18,195 nucleotides of DNA from Thiotrichales bacterium HSG1. Its GTDB lineage: Bacteria > Pseudomonadota > Gammaproteobacteria > Beggiatoales > Beggiatoaceae. Position 1 is the stretch's first letter. The number at the start of each line of letters is the position of its first letter. Shown here piece after piece: positions 1 to 8,300 of this stretch. The notes below the pieces were generated by a model. It saw only the letters and a program-made list of their open reading frames with translations, did no database searches and was not told the DNA's origin. The stretch is from assembly GCA_030378125.1 (NCBI GenBank), contig JAUCGN010000004.1, positions 4,867 to 23,061 of the forward strand, read 5' to 3'. The position numbers and the translations under genes were made by a program.

Positions 1-1
1 A

Positions 2-562
2 TTATCTGTCCAACAGGAACAGTTTAATTATCGGCTATATTTTCGTCAGTTAAAAGATATGCCTAATGCTTTTGCTTTGCCATCTGGACAAATTATAATT
101 ACTGATCAGTTAGTTAAGATGGCAGACAGCCAACAAGAAATTGACTCTATACTATTGCATGAAATTGGTCATGTAGTCCATCGGCATGGTTTGCAACAAA
201 TCATTCATGGTTCTATTGTGACGCTTATAATCACCATGTTTGCTGGTGACGCAACTGCGGTAGAGGAGATGATAGTTGCATTACCAGCTTTTCTACTAGA
301 GAGTCATTATTCGCGTGGTAATGAAAGCGAAGCCGATGAATTTGCTTTTAAACAGATGGTTGAACTTGGAATTGACCCTATTTATTTTGCAACTATGTTT
401 GAAAAGATGTTAGCATCGAAAGATGATTTAAAACAAAATGATGATGATGCAAAATCAAAAGATGAGTCGGACAAAGATTACGGCAAATTTTTATCAACTC
501 ATCCGTCTTCACCAAGTCGTATACAACGTGCAAGGGAATATTCAGATAAATATTTTAAATAA
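2..562 (+). CDS. M48 family zinc metalloprotease, 5'-truncated by the window edge
   Basis: This is the C-terminal part of an M48-type peptidase that hydrolyses misfolded or membrane-associated proteins using a single zinc ion. The frame is open to the first base of the window, and the ATG at 59 lies just before the conserved NAFALPSG stretch that is internal in this family, so the true start is upstream. The zinc motif HEIGH is at residues 34-38 counted from that ATG. The third ligand is probably Glu91 in NESEADEFA. The typical C-terminal STHPSSPSRI segment precedes an RAREY end. There is a hydrophobic patch around residues 52-80 between the zinc motifs. An acidic, lysine-rich insert (about residues 121-140) precedes the STHP motif. 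The family is usually periplasmic or membrane-attached (HtpX/BepA/LoiP-like), but the N-terminal signal cannot be seen. The family call is secure; the subfamily is not. Confidence 0.9.
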   Translation, partial: LSVQQEQFNYRLYFRQLKDMPNAFALPSGQIIITDQLVKMADSQQEIDSILLHEIGHVVHRHGLQQIIHGSIVTLIITMFAGDATAVEEMIVALPAFLLESHYSRGNESEADEFAFKQMVELGIDPIYFATMFEKMLASKDDLKQNDDDAKSKDESDKDYGKFLSTHPSSPSRIQRAREYSDKYFK

Positions 563-899
563 GTTTTGGAATTTAAGCCAATTTGTAAGACTGTCAATGG
601 ATTTTTCGGTTTAGCCAATCTATAACACAACCTGAGTTCCATAGAGTTGCATCCAAAATTAAATTATTTCATTGTATTTTAAAGAAGTTTATACACTGGA
701 TTGCTGGGCAAATTGCTGTCCTATATACAATAAAATATAAAAGTGATAGAATGTTTATTTGGAGTCTAAAGCTTGTTGAAATTCAAAGTTGCAACTTTAG
801 GCATTAATGATTTGATACTACCCAAAACTGAAGTTTTAAACCCCAATTAATTCAACTGGTTAAACACCTGAACTAAGCGTACCCTTCAGGAGTATTTTT
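563..899. other. Intergenic region of 337 bp
   Basis: No coding frame on either strand looks real here. It is plain AT-rich spacer ending in the ribosome binding site of the downstream gene (AGGAG at 888-892). A weak promoter-like pair, TTGCTG near 711 and TACAAT near 726, is too closely spaced to trust. I see no clear terminator after the peptidase gene. Confidence 0.5.
867..890 (+). promoter_or_regulatory. Inverted repeat overlapping the Shine-Dalgarno sequence
   Basis: CCTGAA at 867-872 and TTCAGG at 885-890 are perfect inverse complements with a 12-nt loop. The right arm covers the first three bases of the AGGAG ribosome binding site (888-892) of the gene starting at 900. In RNA this could partly hide the site. 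A six-base stem is short and could be chance. Confidence 0.3.
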
Positions 900-1736
900 A
901 TGAAATTATGTAATAAATTTGTTTTATTTTTTATAATGTTAGTTATGGCATTTTCAGTACAAGCTAAAAAAGAAAAATTTCTTTATTGTTGGTTAAATCA
1001 AGATGAAGTACGTGAATGTGGTAATTATGTGCCAGTACCTTATTCACAACAAGGTTTTTGGAAATGTCGAAGGGGAAGTAGTGAGTGTGAATTTGTTAAC
1101 CCGGCTCCTACTGAAGAAGAACTTGCTGAAATAGAACTAAAGAAAGAGAAAAAGCGTAAGCAAAAAGAACAGAAAGAAAGGGATGATGCTTTATTAGCTC
1201 TTTTTAGTCGAGAAATGGATATTGAAAACCGGCGTACAGCTTTGTTAAATTCAATAGGGGGACAAATCCAACCAATTCAAACCATTCTTGAAGGTCTCCG
1301 GGGTAATCTTGAAGACCTAAAAGAAAGTTATGAACGCAGTAAAGATAACCAAGATGTTTCAGATAGTCAGGTTGATGCTATTAAAAGAAATATTGACGGT
1401 GTTAAAAAAAGGATCATAGATACTGAAGATACCTTGCAAAATAAACATGATGAACGCACAGAAATTAATATGGAATATGATATTTATTTGCAAAGATTTT
1501 TAGAAATAGAATTACGTAGACTACAACAAGAACCATATACCTCAGCAAGTAAATTAGCTATTTATCAAGAAAAAGTTGATGAAGTTATCAATCGTATAAG
1601 TTCTGACCTGCAAGGGTATGTAAAAGTATTACAAGAACGCAAAGATAATCCGGTTTTATCAGACGACCAAAAAGTTGTTATTCAAGAAAAGATAGATAGA
1701 ATTTTAAAACAATTTCAGCCGGCTATTCCCCAATAA
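900..1736 (+). CDS. Secreted coiled-coil protein of unknown function
   Basis: I do not recognise this 278-aa protein. It starts with a clear Sec signal peptide: Lys at position 2, a hydrophobic core of about residues 7-20, and a probable cleavage after VQA at residue 22. A short cysteine-containing region follows (Cys30, Cys40, Cys56 and Cys63; residues about 28-65), which could form disulfides in the periplasm. From about residue 74 on it is charged and strongly helical ([17 protein letters not shown], then long Glu/Lys/Gln/Arg stretches), so most of the mature protein is probably coiled coil. AGGAG lies 8 bases before the ATG, supporting the start. It runs tail to tail into the YjbQ-like gene on the other strand with a 14-bp overlap of coding sequence. 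Possible roles such as an envelope scaffold or DUF4124-like secreted factor are guesses. Confidence 0.8.
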   Translation: MKLCNKFVLFFIMLVMAFSVQAKKEKFLYCWLNQDEVRECGNYVPVPYSQQGFWKCRRGSSECEFVNPAPTEEELAEIELKKEKKRKQKEQKERDDALLALFSREMDIENRRTALLNSIGGQIQPIQTILEGLRGNLEDLKESYERSKDNQDVSDSQVDAIKRNIDGVKKRIIDTEDTLQNKHDERTEINMEYDIYLQRFLEIELRRLQQEPYTSASKLAIYQEKVDEVINRISSDLQGYVKVLQERKDNPVLSDDQKVVIQEKIDRILKQFQPAIPQ

Positions 1737-2142
1737 TCTTTACTAGAACTCGTTTCTGACGGCCACCGTCAAATTCACCGTAAAATATTTGTTCCCAAGG
1801 ACCAAAATCTAAGCGTCCTTCAGTGATAGCAACTACAACTTCACGACCCATTACTTGTCGTTTAAGATGGGCATCACCATTGTCTTCACCAGTACGATTG
1901 TGACGATAATGGTCGATGGGTTCGTGAGGTGCTAGTTCTTCCAGCCAATCCTCATAGTCCTGATGTAAACCAGATTCATTATCATTGATAAATACTGAAG
2001 CTGTTATGTGCATTGCATTAACCAATACAAATCCTTCCCGGATGCCACTTTCTGATAAACATTTATCTACTTCGGTAGTTATATTAATAAAAGCCCTGCG
2101 ACCAGATATATTAAACCATAATTCTTTACGATAACTTTTCAT
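1723..2142 (-). CDS. yjbQ: YjbQ/UPF0047 family protein (secondary thiamine-phosphate synthase type)
   Basis: A 139-aa cytoplasmic protein matching the UPF0047 fold from end to end. It contains the [15 protein letters not shown] segment (about residues 46-60), an acidic DYEDWLEEL stretch, the [19 protein letters not shown] metal/phosphate-site region, and the ending [19 protein letters not shown]. Several family members have weak thiamine-phosphate synthase activity; the physiological role is not settled. Length is typical. The start is supported by an AAGGAT ribosome binding site (2148-2153 on the plus strand). The 3' end overlaps the end of the convergent upstream coding sequence by 14 bp. 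The MORN-repeat gene lies upstream on the same strand after a 93-bp gap, so co-transcription is possible. Confidence 0.92.
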   Translation of the reverse strand: MKSYRKELWFNISGRRAFINITTEVDKCLSESGIREGFVLVNAMHITASVFINDNESGLHQDYEDWLEELAPHEPIDHYRHNRTGEDNGDAHLKRQVMGREVVVAITEGRLDFGPWEQIFYGEFDGGRQKRVLVKIIGE

Positions 2143-2235
2143 ATTTTATCCTTTTTAGGTAGTCCTGCAATATGTAATGCTTAAATCTGACAGTCTTTTT
2201 GGAAACATCACTATTTTGGATGTAGCTAAAATTCT

Positions 2236-2922
2236 TTACCAAATCGCCCACCACCAACGCAACCAGCGACTAACCCTCCTTCTTTGTACCATTTCATTAT
2301 TTTTATAATAACGAATAGCCTTCAATGTGCCATCTTTCTTATATTCTTTACTACTACCGTTCAGACGACCACGTTCATCAAAATCAGAATGAATTAACCA
2401 TTTTTCACCAGTGCTATAAAAAATAGTTGCCGCAATTGGTTCACCATTTTTAAATAGCCAATCCCCTTGCAACCTACCATTAATATAATAACCCTTAGCA
2501 CTTCCTTCTTTTTGGCCAGCGATATAATTTCGTTCAGCTTTCTTTTTACCATTACGATGAAAGTCAATCTCTAATCCCTCTCGTTTTCCATTTACCAAAG
2601 TTAATTGGCGAAAACGCTCACCAGTTGGATGGTACTTAATCAAATACTCAATTTTCTGTCCGTCTTCATATTTGAGTTCATATTCCAAGTCACCATTACG
2701 CCGAAACTTTCGTTTGTTAACTAATTTACCGGTTCTATATTCATGTTCTCCTTTTAGTTCTCCAGTTTCATAAAACTCCTTAGTAAGTCCATGTAATTGA
2801 CCGCCTCTATAGTTATATTCAAAGTGGAGTGCACCATTTTCATAAAACTTTTGTTCATCTGCCGCAAATGTAGCAACAACCAGTACTATATTTAATAAAA
2901 TTACATTTATAAACAGTTGCAT
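2236..2922 (-). CDS. Secreted MORN/YwqK-type repeat protein
   Basis: The protein consists of about eight 20-25-residue repeats of the form 'FYxNGxLxxExxYxxGxxxG' (for example YENGALHFEYNYRGGQLHG and YINGRLQGDWLFKNG), the MORN_2/YwqK pattern. I chose the ATG ending at 2922. It gives a good Sec signal peptide (LFINVILLNIVLVVATFAA, cleavage near ATFAA/DEQ) and has GGA about ten bases upstream. A start 39 bases further up (2961) adds MMLNIIHLIWKNI and has no good ribosome site. These proteins are exported beta-rich repeat proteins of mostly unknown partner. Annotation pipelines often name them 'toxin-antitoxin system YwqK family antitoxin', but no toxin gene is visible here. The C-terminus ends in an unusual basic/Trp-rich tail, RRRVSRWLRWWWAIW. 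Confidence 0.85.
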   Translation of the reverse strand: MQLFINVILLNIVLVVATFAADEQKFYENGALHFEYNYRGGQLHGLTKEFYETGELKGEHEYRTGKLVNKRKFRRNGDLEYELKYEDGQKIEYLIKYHPTGERFRQLTLVNGKREGLEIDFHRNGKKKAERNYIAGQKEGSAKGYYINGRLQGDWLFKNGEPIAATIFYSTGEKWLIHSDFDERGRLNGSSKEYKKDGTLKAIRYYKNNEMVQRRRVSRWLRWWWAIW

Positions 2923-3010
2923 AATATTTTTCCAAATTAAATGAATAATGTTAAGCATCATATTAAGAAATAAAAAGTCAATCCAAAACTTAAGACCTTG
3001 ACTTGTATTC

Positions 3011-3034
3011 TGTCTTAATGGTAAAAATAAGACA
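3011..3034. promoter_or_regulatory. 7-bp palindrome upstream of the MORN gene
   Basis: TGTCTTA (3011-3017) and TAAGACA (3028-3034) are perfect inverse complements with a 10-nt spacer. They lie about 90 bp upstream of the preferred start of the minus-strand MORN gene, in otherwise empty AT-rich DNA. It could be an operator or a small hairpin; no regulator is identifiable. Confidence 0.3.
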
Positions 3035-3122
3035 TACCTTGTTTTTAATTATAACATTAGTTTTATTAAACTAGGTAACTATTTTGTATGAAAAATTAAT
3101 TTTATTGTAAGAGCATAATTTA

Positions 3123-3227
3123 TTATTCATGCTGACTAACCCTAATATTATCAACTAACAAAGCAGGATGTAAATTATTATTTTCACCTTCACCAGCAAC
3201 GTTTGGGTCATTTTCGCTATGTATAAT
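3123..3227 (-). pseudogene. C-terminal fragment of an interrupted exported-type protein
   Basis: The last 34 codons of a minus-strand gene, ending at TAA (3123-3125), run up to the left edge of the IS remnant at 3228. The peptide includes GEGENNNLHPALLVDNIRV, which resembles the 'DNIRV' ending of beta-sandwich extracellular domains in PEP-CTERM/lectin-like anchored proteins. The longer minus-strand frame continues to 3335, but only by reading through IS sequence. The 5' part of the gene is not found beyond the IS debris in this window. Identity of the parent protein is uncertain. Confidence 0.5.
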
Positions 3228-3584
3228 GAGACCTTTGCACAAGAAATAACAACCAAAAATAAAGAATACAGAAAAGGAACTAAACAATGGCCTGAAAAAT
3301 TCTAAAACAAACAGACTTATTAGACAATATCCCAATCAACCACAAAGCATTAATGGAATTAGATGAAGTAAATGAACTGATAGACTGGGAGAGTATAGAA
3401 AAACTACTAAGTATAATCCATGCTAATGGCATTTTCGTCAACTGTTAGACAGGATTATTGGATGAGTTGCATGAAGACGTTTAAAAACCAATTGACAGAA
3501 CAAGGATTGCTCGTTTGTATAGGCGAGGAAGGCATTATTGATGCAAGATATAGCTTTCCAGCACATGTTTCGAAAATCTGGTAG
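3228..3584 (+). mobile_element. Degenerate IS5-family insertion sequence, left end preserved
   Basis: The sequence GAGACCTTTGCACAAG at 3228-3243 looks like a terminal inverted repeat of IS5-type elements. It sits 44 bp before a transposase reading frame with its own ribosome site (AAGGA, about 3274-3278). The element abruptly cuts the minus-strand gene ending at 3123. No matching right inverted repeat was found, so the right boundary is given as the end of recognisable transposase homology and may be wrong. The element lacks most of its catalytic region. Confidence 0.6.
3287..3584 (+). pseudogene. IS5-family transposase remnant
   Basis: From the ATG at 3287 the frame reads M-A-stop (TGA at 3293, probably once Trp) and then an IS5-like N-terminus: LLDNIPINHKALMELDEVN and then LIDWESIEKLLSIIHAN. 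After a frame break, the pieces WHFRQLLDRI and NQLTEQGLLVCIGEEGIIDA are further recognisable parts of the same transposase family (the second precedes the first catalytic Asp in intact enzymes). At least two internal stops, a frameshift and a large internal deletion mean that it cannot encode an active transposase. Confidence 0.65.
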
Positions 3585-3638
3585 GTCTGAGAACTTTTAT
3601 TTTTCTGAAAAACTATAGGACAAAAATTAGTAGGCTGA

Positions 3639-3726
3639 TATGCAAAAATTACAAATCCAAAATTATTATAAAAAGTTAGAAAATTTAATCCAGTATGGTG
3701 GCTTGAAGAAAACTGCCATGCTATGA
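3639..3726 (+). pseudogene. Detached copy of the first 21 codons of the downstream RM gene
   Basis: From 3639 to about 3703 the DNA is nearly identical to 5389-5453, the start of the large nuclease-methyltransferase gene (same first 21 residues, MQKLQIQNYYKKLENLIQYG onward). Only two mismatches occur, both silent (TAT/TAC and GGT/GGC). Identity begins one base before the ATG and is lost after the GGC codon. The frame then runs through unrelated codons to TGA at 3724-3726, giving a 28-residue peptide that is unlikely to be functional. No upstream regulatory sequence is shared with the intact gene. Confidence 0.75.
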
Positions 3727-3772
3727 TTAATAGGATACAATCGACATTAATCGGTTACCCGACTGATAATTT

Positions 3773-3985
3773 ATGGATAACATTTATATTATTAAAGTAA
3801 AAGACAATTTAACTCAACTTGAAAAAAAATGGGGTAAAGCCAATGTTAGATTTGGTTTGATGGGAAAAGGGATACATCCAAATTACCAAATTGAAGGCCA
3901 ACTCGTAACACCAATGGGGCAAGTGTTGGAGGAGCTGAAACAAGTATATGAACATGAGTACTTCCTAAAAATGTGCTTAGTTTAA
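3773..3985 (+). pseudogene. Hypothetical protein, probably a decayed gene in two frames
   Basis: A 70-codon frame contains a protein-like stretch, WGKANVRFGLMGKGIHPNYQ, followed by a helical end. Immediately upstream, in a different frame (about 3696-3800), the DNA encodes another protein-like piece, WLEENCHAMINRIQSTLIGY. Together they suggest one older gene split by a frameshift near 3775-3800, whose 5' end was replaced by the RM fragment at 3639. No Shine-Dalgarno sequence precedes the ATG at 3773. I do not recognise the family. Confidence 0.4.
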
Positions 3986-4148
3986 ATCTATCTTGATTAA
4001 AAAATTATACCCGCTAAGATGTATTTAAGTGATTGATAAAGATAATTAAAAGTTCAATAATTTACTTGATATTAATTGCTATATTCACAATCATGGTTAA
4101 CCACAAGCGTTATGCACACTTAATTTAAACACTAATTATGGCGTACCT

Positions 4149-4397
4149 ATGAAATTATTAATTCGTAATCTTTCTCGTAGCACTACTGAAGAAGAGTTAA
4201 AAAAGCTCTTTGAAGAATATGGCACAGTACAATATTGTGATTTGGTGCTAGATAAAACTACCGGCGATTCTAAAGGTTTTGCTTTTGTAGAAATACCAAA
4301 ATCAGGGGAAGCCAAAGTTGCTATAAAAAAATTGAATAGTAAGAATGTTGCTGGCAATATAATTCGTGTTAAAAAAGCTGAAAACAAAAAGACATAG
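4149..4397 (+). CDS. Small RRM-domain RNA-binding protein
   Basis: The 82-aa protein is a single RNA recognition motif. RNP2 is LLIRNL (residues 3-8) and RNP1 is KGFAFVEI (residues 42-49), with the usual beta-alpha-beta spacing and a short lysine-rich tail (KKAENKKT). The aromatic residues that stack on RNA in RNP1 (Phe44 and Phe46) are present. Bacterial proteins of this kind are best known from cyanobacteria (Rbp family) and occur scattered in proteobacteria, where they probably bind AU-rich transcripts or mRNAs for cold or membrane-associated expression. The ribosome site is weak, and an ATG at 4139 in another frame stops at once, so the start at 4149 is kept. It is flanked by gene debris and appears to be transcribed alone. 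Confidence 0.9.
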   Translation: MKLLIRNLSRSTTEEELKKLFEEYGTVQYCDLVLDKTTGDSKGFAFVEIPKSGEAKVAIKKLNSKNVAGNIIRVKKAENKKT

Positions 4398-4434
4398 CAA
4401 GCAACGATATGGATGGTTAACATTATCTTGCTGA

Positions 4435-4620
4435 AACGTTTCTCCTCAACATAGAATATTAGAAGGTATATTAGTAAAAAAGGCAATTGCTGAAGGAATG
4501 AAATACGGAGAAGGAAGAGGAGTTGTTGAATTTGAACCAACTGATTCTGCAACTGAAAAAATCGAATATATATATCGCTTGTTGGTACACGATAAGATAA
4601 TTCAACCTTATACCTCATGA
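4435..4620 (+). pseudogene. Unrecognised coding fragment
   Basis: A frame open from just after a TGA (4432-4434) to a TGA at 4618-4620 reads like a genuine protein C-terminus. It includes ILVKKAIAEGMKYGEGRGVV and then TEKIEYIYRLLVHDKIIQP. No good start or ribosome site is present; the only internal ATG (4498) has AAGGA almost touching it. The helix-rich pattern could come from an antitoxin or a small regulatory protein, but I cannot assign a family. The opposite strand also has a long open frame here, which looks like a shadow. The following 160 bp to the DUF1456 gene show nothing convincing. Confidence 0.35.
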
Positions 4621-4781
4621 TCAGATTTCTCAGCTAACTATGAAGCATAAACTAGCTATTTGGGCATCAAAGCTTAAATGAAAAGCCAAAAGTTATGAAG
4701 ATAGAAAGTTGGTTAAAATTTCCAAAATAGCTAGATTAAAAGTAGTTTTGATAAAACTGTAGTTTAAATTAGGACATAATT

Positions 4782-5255
4782 ATGACGAACAATGATGTTT
4801 TACGCCGTATCCGCTATATCTTCGATTTTAACGATTCTAAAATGATTGCTATATTTGGTTTGGCTGATCATAAAGTAACCCGTGAGCAGATTAGCGATTG
4901 GTTAAAAAAAGATGATGATCCAGCGTGTAAGAAATGTAGTGACACCGAATTAGCAATTTTCTTAAATGGCTTGATCAATGATAAACGAGGCAAAAAAGAA
5001 GGACCACAACCCAAGTTAGAGAAAAATTTAACTAACAATATTATTTTCATGAAATTAAAGATTGCATTAAATCTGAAAGCTGAAGATGTACTGGAAATTA
5101 TGAAGCTGGCCGATTTGAATATGAGTAAACATGAGTTAAGTGCATTTTTTCGTAGACCAAATCATAAACATTACCGTGACTGTCAAAATCAGATATTACG
5201 TAATTTTTTAAAAGGTATGCAGCATAAATATCGTCCCAATCTTTTAAGTCAATAG
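4782..5255 (+). CDS. yehS: DUF1456 family protein (YehS-like)
   Basis: The 157-aa protein has the two tandem DUF1456 repeats typical of YehS. The first (residues about 1-70) contains NNDVLRRIRYIFDFND and ISDWLKKDDDP. The second (about 85-150) contains IIFMKLKIALNLKAEDVLEI and the LSAFFRRPNHKHYRDC stretch. Length is normal and both repeats look complete. The function of this conserved cytoplasmic family is unknown. The start is supported by AGGA at 4771-4774. The gene appears to be monocistronic, with a REP-like hairpin about 60 bp after its stop. Confidence 0.92.
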   Translation: MTNNDVLRRIRYIFDFNDSKMIAIFGLADHKVTREQISDWLKKDDDPACKKCSDTELAIFLNGLINDKRGKKEGPQPKLEKNLTNNIIFMKLKIALNLKAEDVLEIMKLADLNMSKHELSAFFRRPNHKHYRDCQNQILRNFLKGMQHKYRPNLLSQ

Positions 5256-5313
5256 TTCGGACAATTTTACTCATTCCTAATGGTCTCGTCTTATCGTTAT
5301 ATATTTAAGAAGA

Positions 5314-5350
5314 TTTGGTGGGTTTCCGCTTTGTTCCTACCCACCCCCCT
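5314..5350. repeat. REP-like hairpin repeat, copy 1
   Basis: GGTGGGT (5317-5323) and ACCCACC (5339-5345) form a perfect 7-bp stem around a TTCCGCTTTGTTCCT loop. The sequence is a diverged relative of the two copies beyond the RM gene (8462-8498 and 8559-8594), so the intact RM gene is bracketed by members of this family. It could serve as a terminator-like structure after the DUF1456 gene or as a mobile REP/MITE element. Confidence 0.6.
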
Positions 5351-5389
5351 ACATAATATATTTTCATTAAGAGGATAATAATAAATCCT

Positions 5390-8300
5390 ATGCAAAAATT
5401 ACAAATCCAAAATTATTATAAAAAGTTAGAAAATTTAATCCAGTACGGCGGCTCAAGGAATGAGGAGTCTATTCGTAGGGCTTTTGAAAATCTGTTGGAT
5501 GGTTATTGTGAACCTAAAAATTTTACTTTGGTAGCAGAGATTACTCAAGCTGGTGAAAGCGGTAAGATTCGGCCGGATGGTGTGGTTAAGGATGCTTTGC
5601 GTTTGGATTGGGGGTATTGGGAAGCGAAGGATAGTAAGGATGATTTGGATAAGGAGATAAAAAAGAAGCTGGCTAAGGGTTATCCGAATGATAATATTAT
5701 TTTTGAGGATTCGCAAACGGCAGTTTTGATTCAGACTGGTGTTGAGGTGTTGCGGATTGATATGAAGGAGCCAGAGCAGTTAGATAAAATTTTAACTCGG
5801 TTTTTGAATTATGAACGGCCAGAGGTGCGTGATTTTCGGCAGGCAATTGAACAGTTTAAGGATGATTTGCCAACTGTTGTGGAGACTTTGCGAGCTACTT
5901 TGGAGCAGCAGAAAAAGAAAAATAGTAAATTTAAACAGTCTTTTAAGGGTTTGTTTGATTCATGTCAGGAGTCTATTAATCCTAATATTAATGATTTTGA
6001 TATTGGGGAGATGATTATTCAGCATATTTTGACTGAAGAGATTTTTTTGACGGTGTTTAATGAGCGGCAGTTTCATCAGGAAAATATTATTGCCCAGCAG
6101 TTGCAGAATGTGGTTAATAGCTTTTTTGTGGGTAAGATGCGGCGTGATACTTTGTTGTCGATTGAGAGTTATTATTTGGTGATTCGTCGTCATGCGGATA
6201 ATATCAGTAATCATCATGAGAAACAGAAGTTTTTGAAGGTGATTTATGAGAATTTTTATAAGAGTTATAATCCTAAGGCGGCGGATCGGTTGGGGGTGGT
6301 TTATACGCCGAATGAGATTGTGCGGTTTATGATTGAGAGTACTGATTTTTTGTTGGAGAAGCATTTTAATCGGTTGTTGGCGGATAAGAATGTGGATATT
6401 TTGGACCCTTGTACGGGGACTGGTACTTTTGTTACGGAATTGATTGATTATTTGCCTAAGCGGAACCTAAAGTATAAGTATTTGAATGAGATTCATTGTA
6501 ATGAGGTGGCGATTTTGCCTTATTATATTGCGAATTTGAATATTGAGTATACTTTTCAGCAGAAGATGGGGGAGTATGAGCCGTTTTCTCATATTTGTTT
6601 TGTGGATACGTTGGATAATTTGGGGTTTGAGCATGGTTATGAGAATCAGCAGGTTACTTTGAATATTGGGTTGAATGAGGGGAATATTGCGAGAATTAAG
6701 GAGCAGAATGAGCGGAAGATTTCGGTGATTATTGGGAATCCGCCGTATAATGCGAATCAGCAAAATGAGAATGATAATAATAAGAATCGGGAGTATCCTG
6801 AGATAGATGAAGCGATTAAGCGGACTTATATTGCGAATAGTACGGCTCAGAAGACTAAGGTTTATGATATGTATGCTAGGTTTTTTCGCTGGGCAAGTAG
6901 TCGTTTGAATAATGATGGAATTTTGGCATTTGTTACTAATAATTCTTTTTTGAATGCACGTTCTTTTGATGGTTTTAGAAAAACAGTATTAAATGAATTT
7001 GATTTTGCTTATATTATTGATTTGGGTGGTAATATAAGAGAATTATCAGGCAAAGACGGTATTTTTTTGAATGAAAAACATACTATTTTTGGTGTAACGG
7101 CTGCGGTTGGAATTGCTATTACTTTTTTAATTAAAAAGAAAACAACAGAAAAATCTCCATGCAAAATTTATTATATTCATCCATGTGATATACGGGCAAC
7201 TAGAGATGAAAAATTAGAATATCTCAAATCTTATTCTTTTGGAAATATTCCTTTTGAACTTATTACACCAGATAAAAATCACAATTGGTTGAATATTCCT
7301 GATAATGACTTTGATGATTTGTTGCCTTTAGCTAACAAAGAAACTAAACTGGCTAAGTCACAGAAAGATGAAAAAGCTGTTTTTAAGTTATTTTCTTTGG
7401 GAGTTGTCACAAGTAGAGATGAATGGGTTTATGATTTTAATGAACTAAATTTGATAGAAAAAATAAATTTTTTTTATGATTTTTATCAACAAGAACAGAT
7501 AAGATGGAATAATTCCGATAAAAATTTACCAATTAACGATTTTGTTGATAGGACTTTAAAATGGACTTCTGAACTAGAGAGCCATTTAGTTAAAAACTCT
7601 GTTCTTGAATATAATTTTAATTGTTTAAGGCAAGCTTCTTATAGACCATTTGTAAAAAAATCTTTATACTTTGACAAAATTATTATTCATCGTTTATATC
7701 AACTTCCAAGCATTTTTTCAAAATCAACTACTTCAAATAAAGTAATTTGGGTAAAAATTGGAAAAGAGTGGCCTTTTTTCGTGCTTATCGTTGATTGCAT
7801 TCCTGATTTATTACCGCAGGGTGGTTCTCAATGCCTCCCACTCTACCGCTACGATTCCGAAGGCAACCGCATAGACAACATAACCGACTGGGGCTTAAAC
7901 CAATTTCAAAACCACTATCAAGACCAAACCATCACCAAACAAGACATATTCCACTACACATACGCCGTACTTCACAACCCAGCATACCGGCAAAAATACC
8001 AACTCAACCTTAAACGAGAATTCCCACGCCTCCCCTACTACGACAACTTCCAACAATGGGTTGCATGGGGACAAAAACTCATGGACCAACATATCAACTA
8101 CGAAACAGCCAAAAAATACAAACTGAAACGAATTGACATTGACAGCAACAAAACCAATAAACCCAAACTAAAAGCCGATAAAGAAGCTGGTAAAATCCAC
8201 CTTGATCAACTGACAACCCTACAAGGAATACCAGAAATAGCATGGACTTACAAACTCGGCAACCGCTCCGCCCTTGAATGGATACTCGACCAATACAAAG

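Noticed and set aside
3123..3335. A 70-codon minus-strand frame as a complete small membrane protein.
   Set aside because: Its hydrophobic first half is antisense to IS sequence. Only the last 34 codons look like a genuine gene remnant.
4136..4618. A 160-codon minus-strand frame antisense to the RRM gene.
   Set aside because: The plus strand encodes a clear RRM with both RNP motifs. The antisense peptide has no recognisable features.
5453..6763. Several minus-strand open frames of 87-134 codons inside the RM gene.
   Set aside because: They lie antisense to the G/T-rich part of a gene with clear motifs. The skew removes stop codons on the other strand, and the peptides are low-complexity Ile/Leu/Asn-rich.
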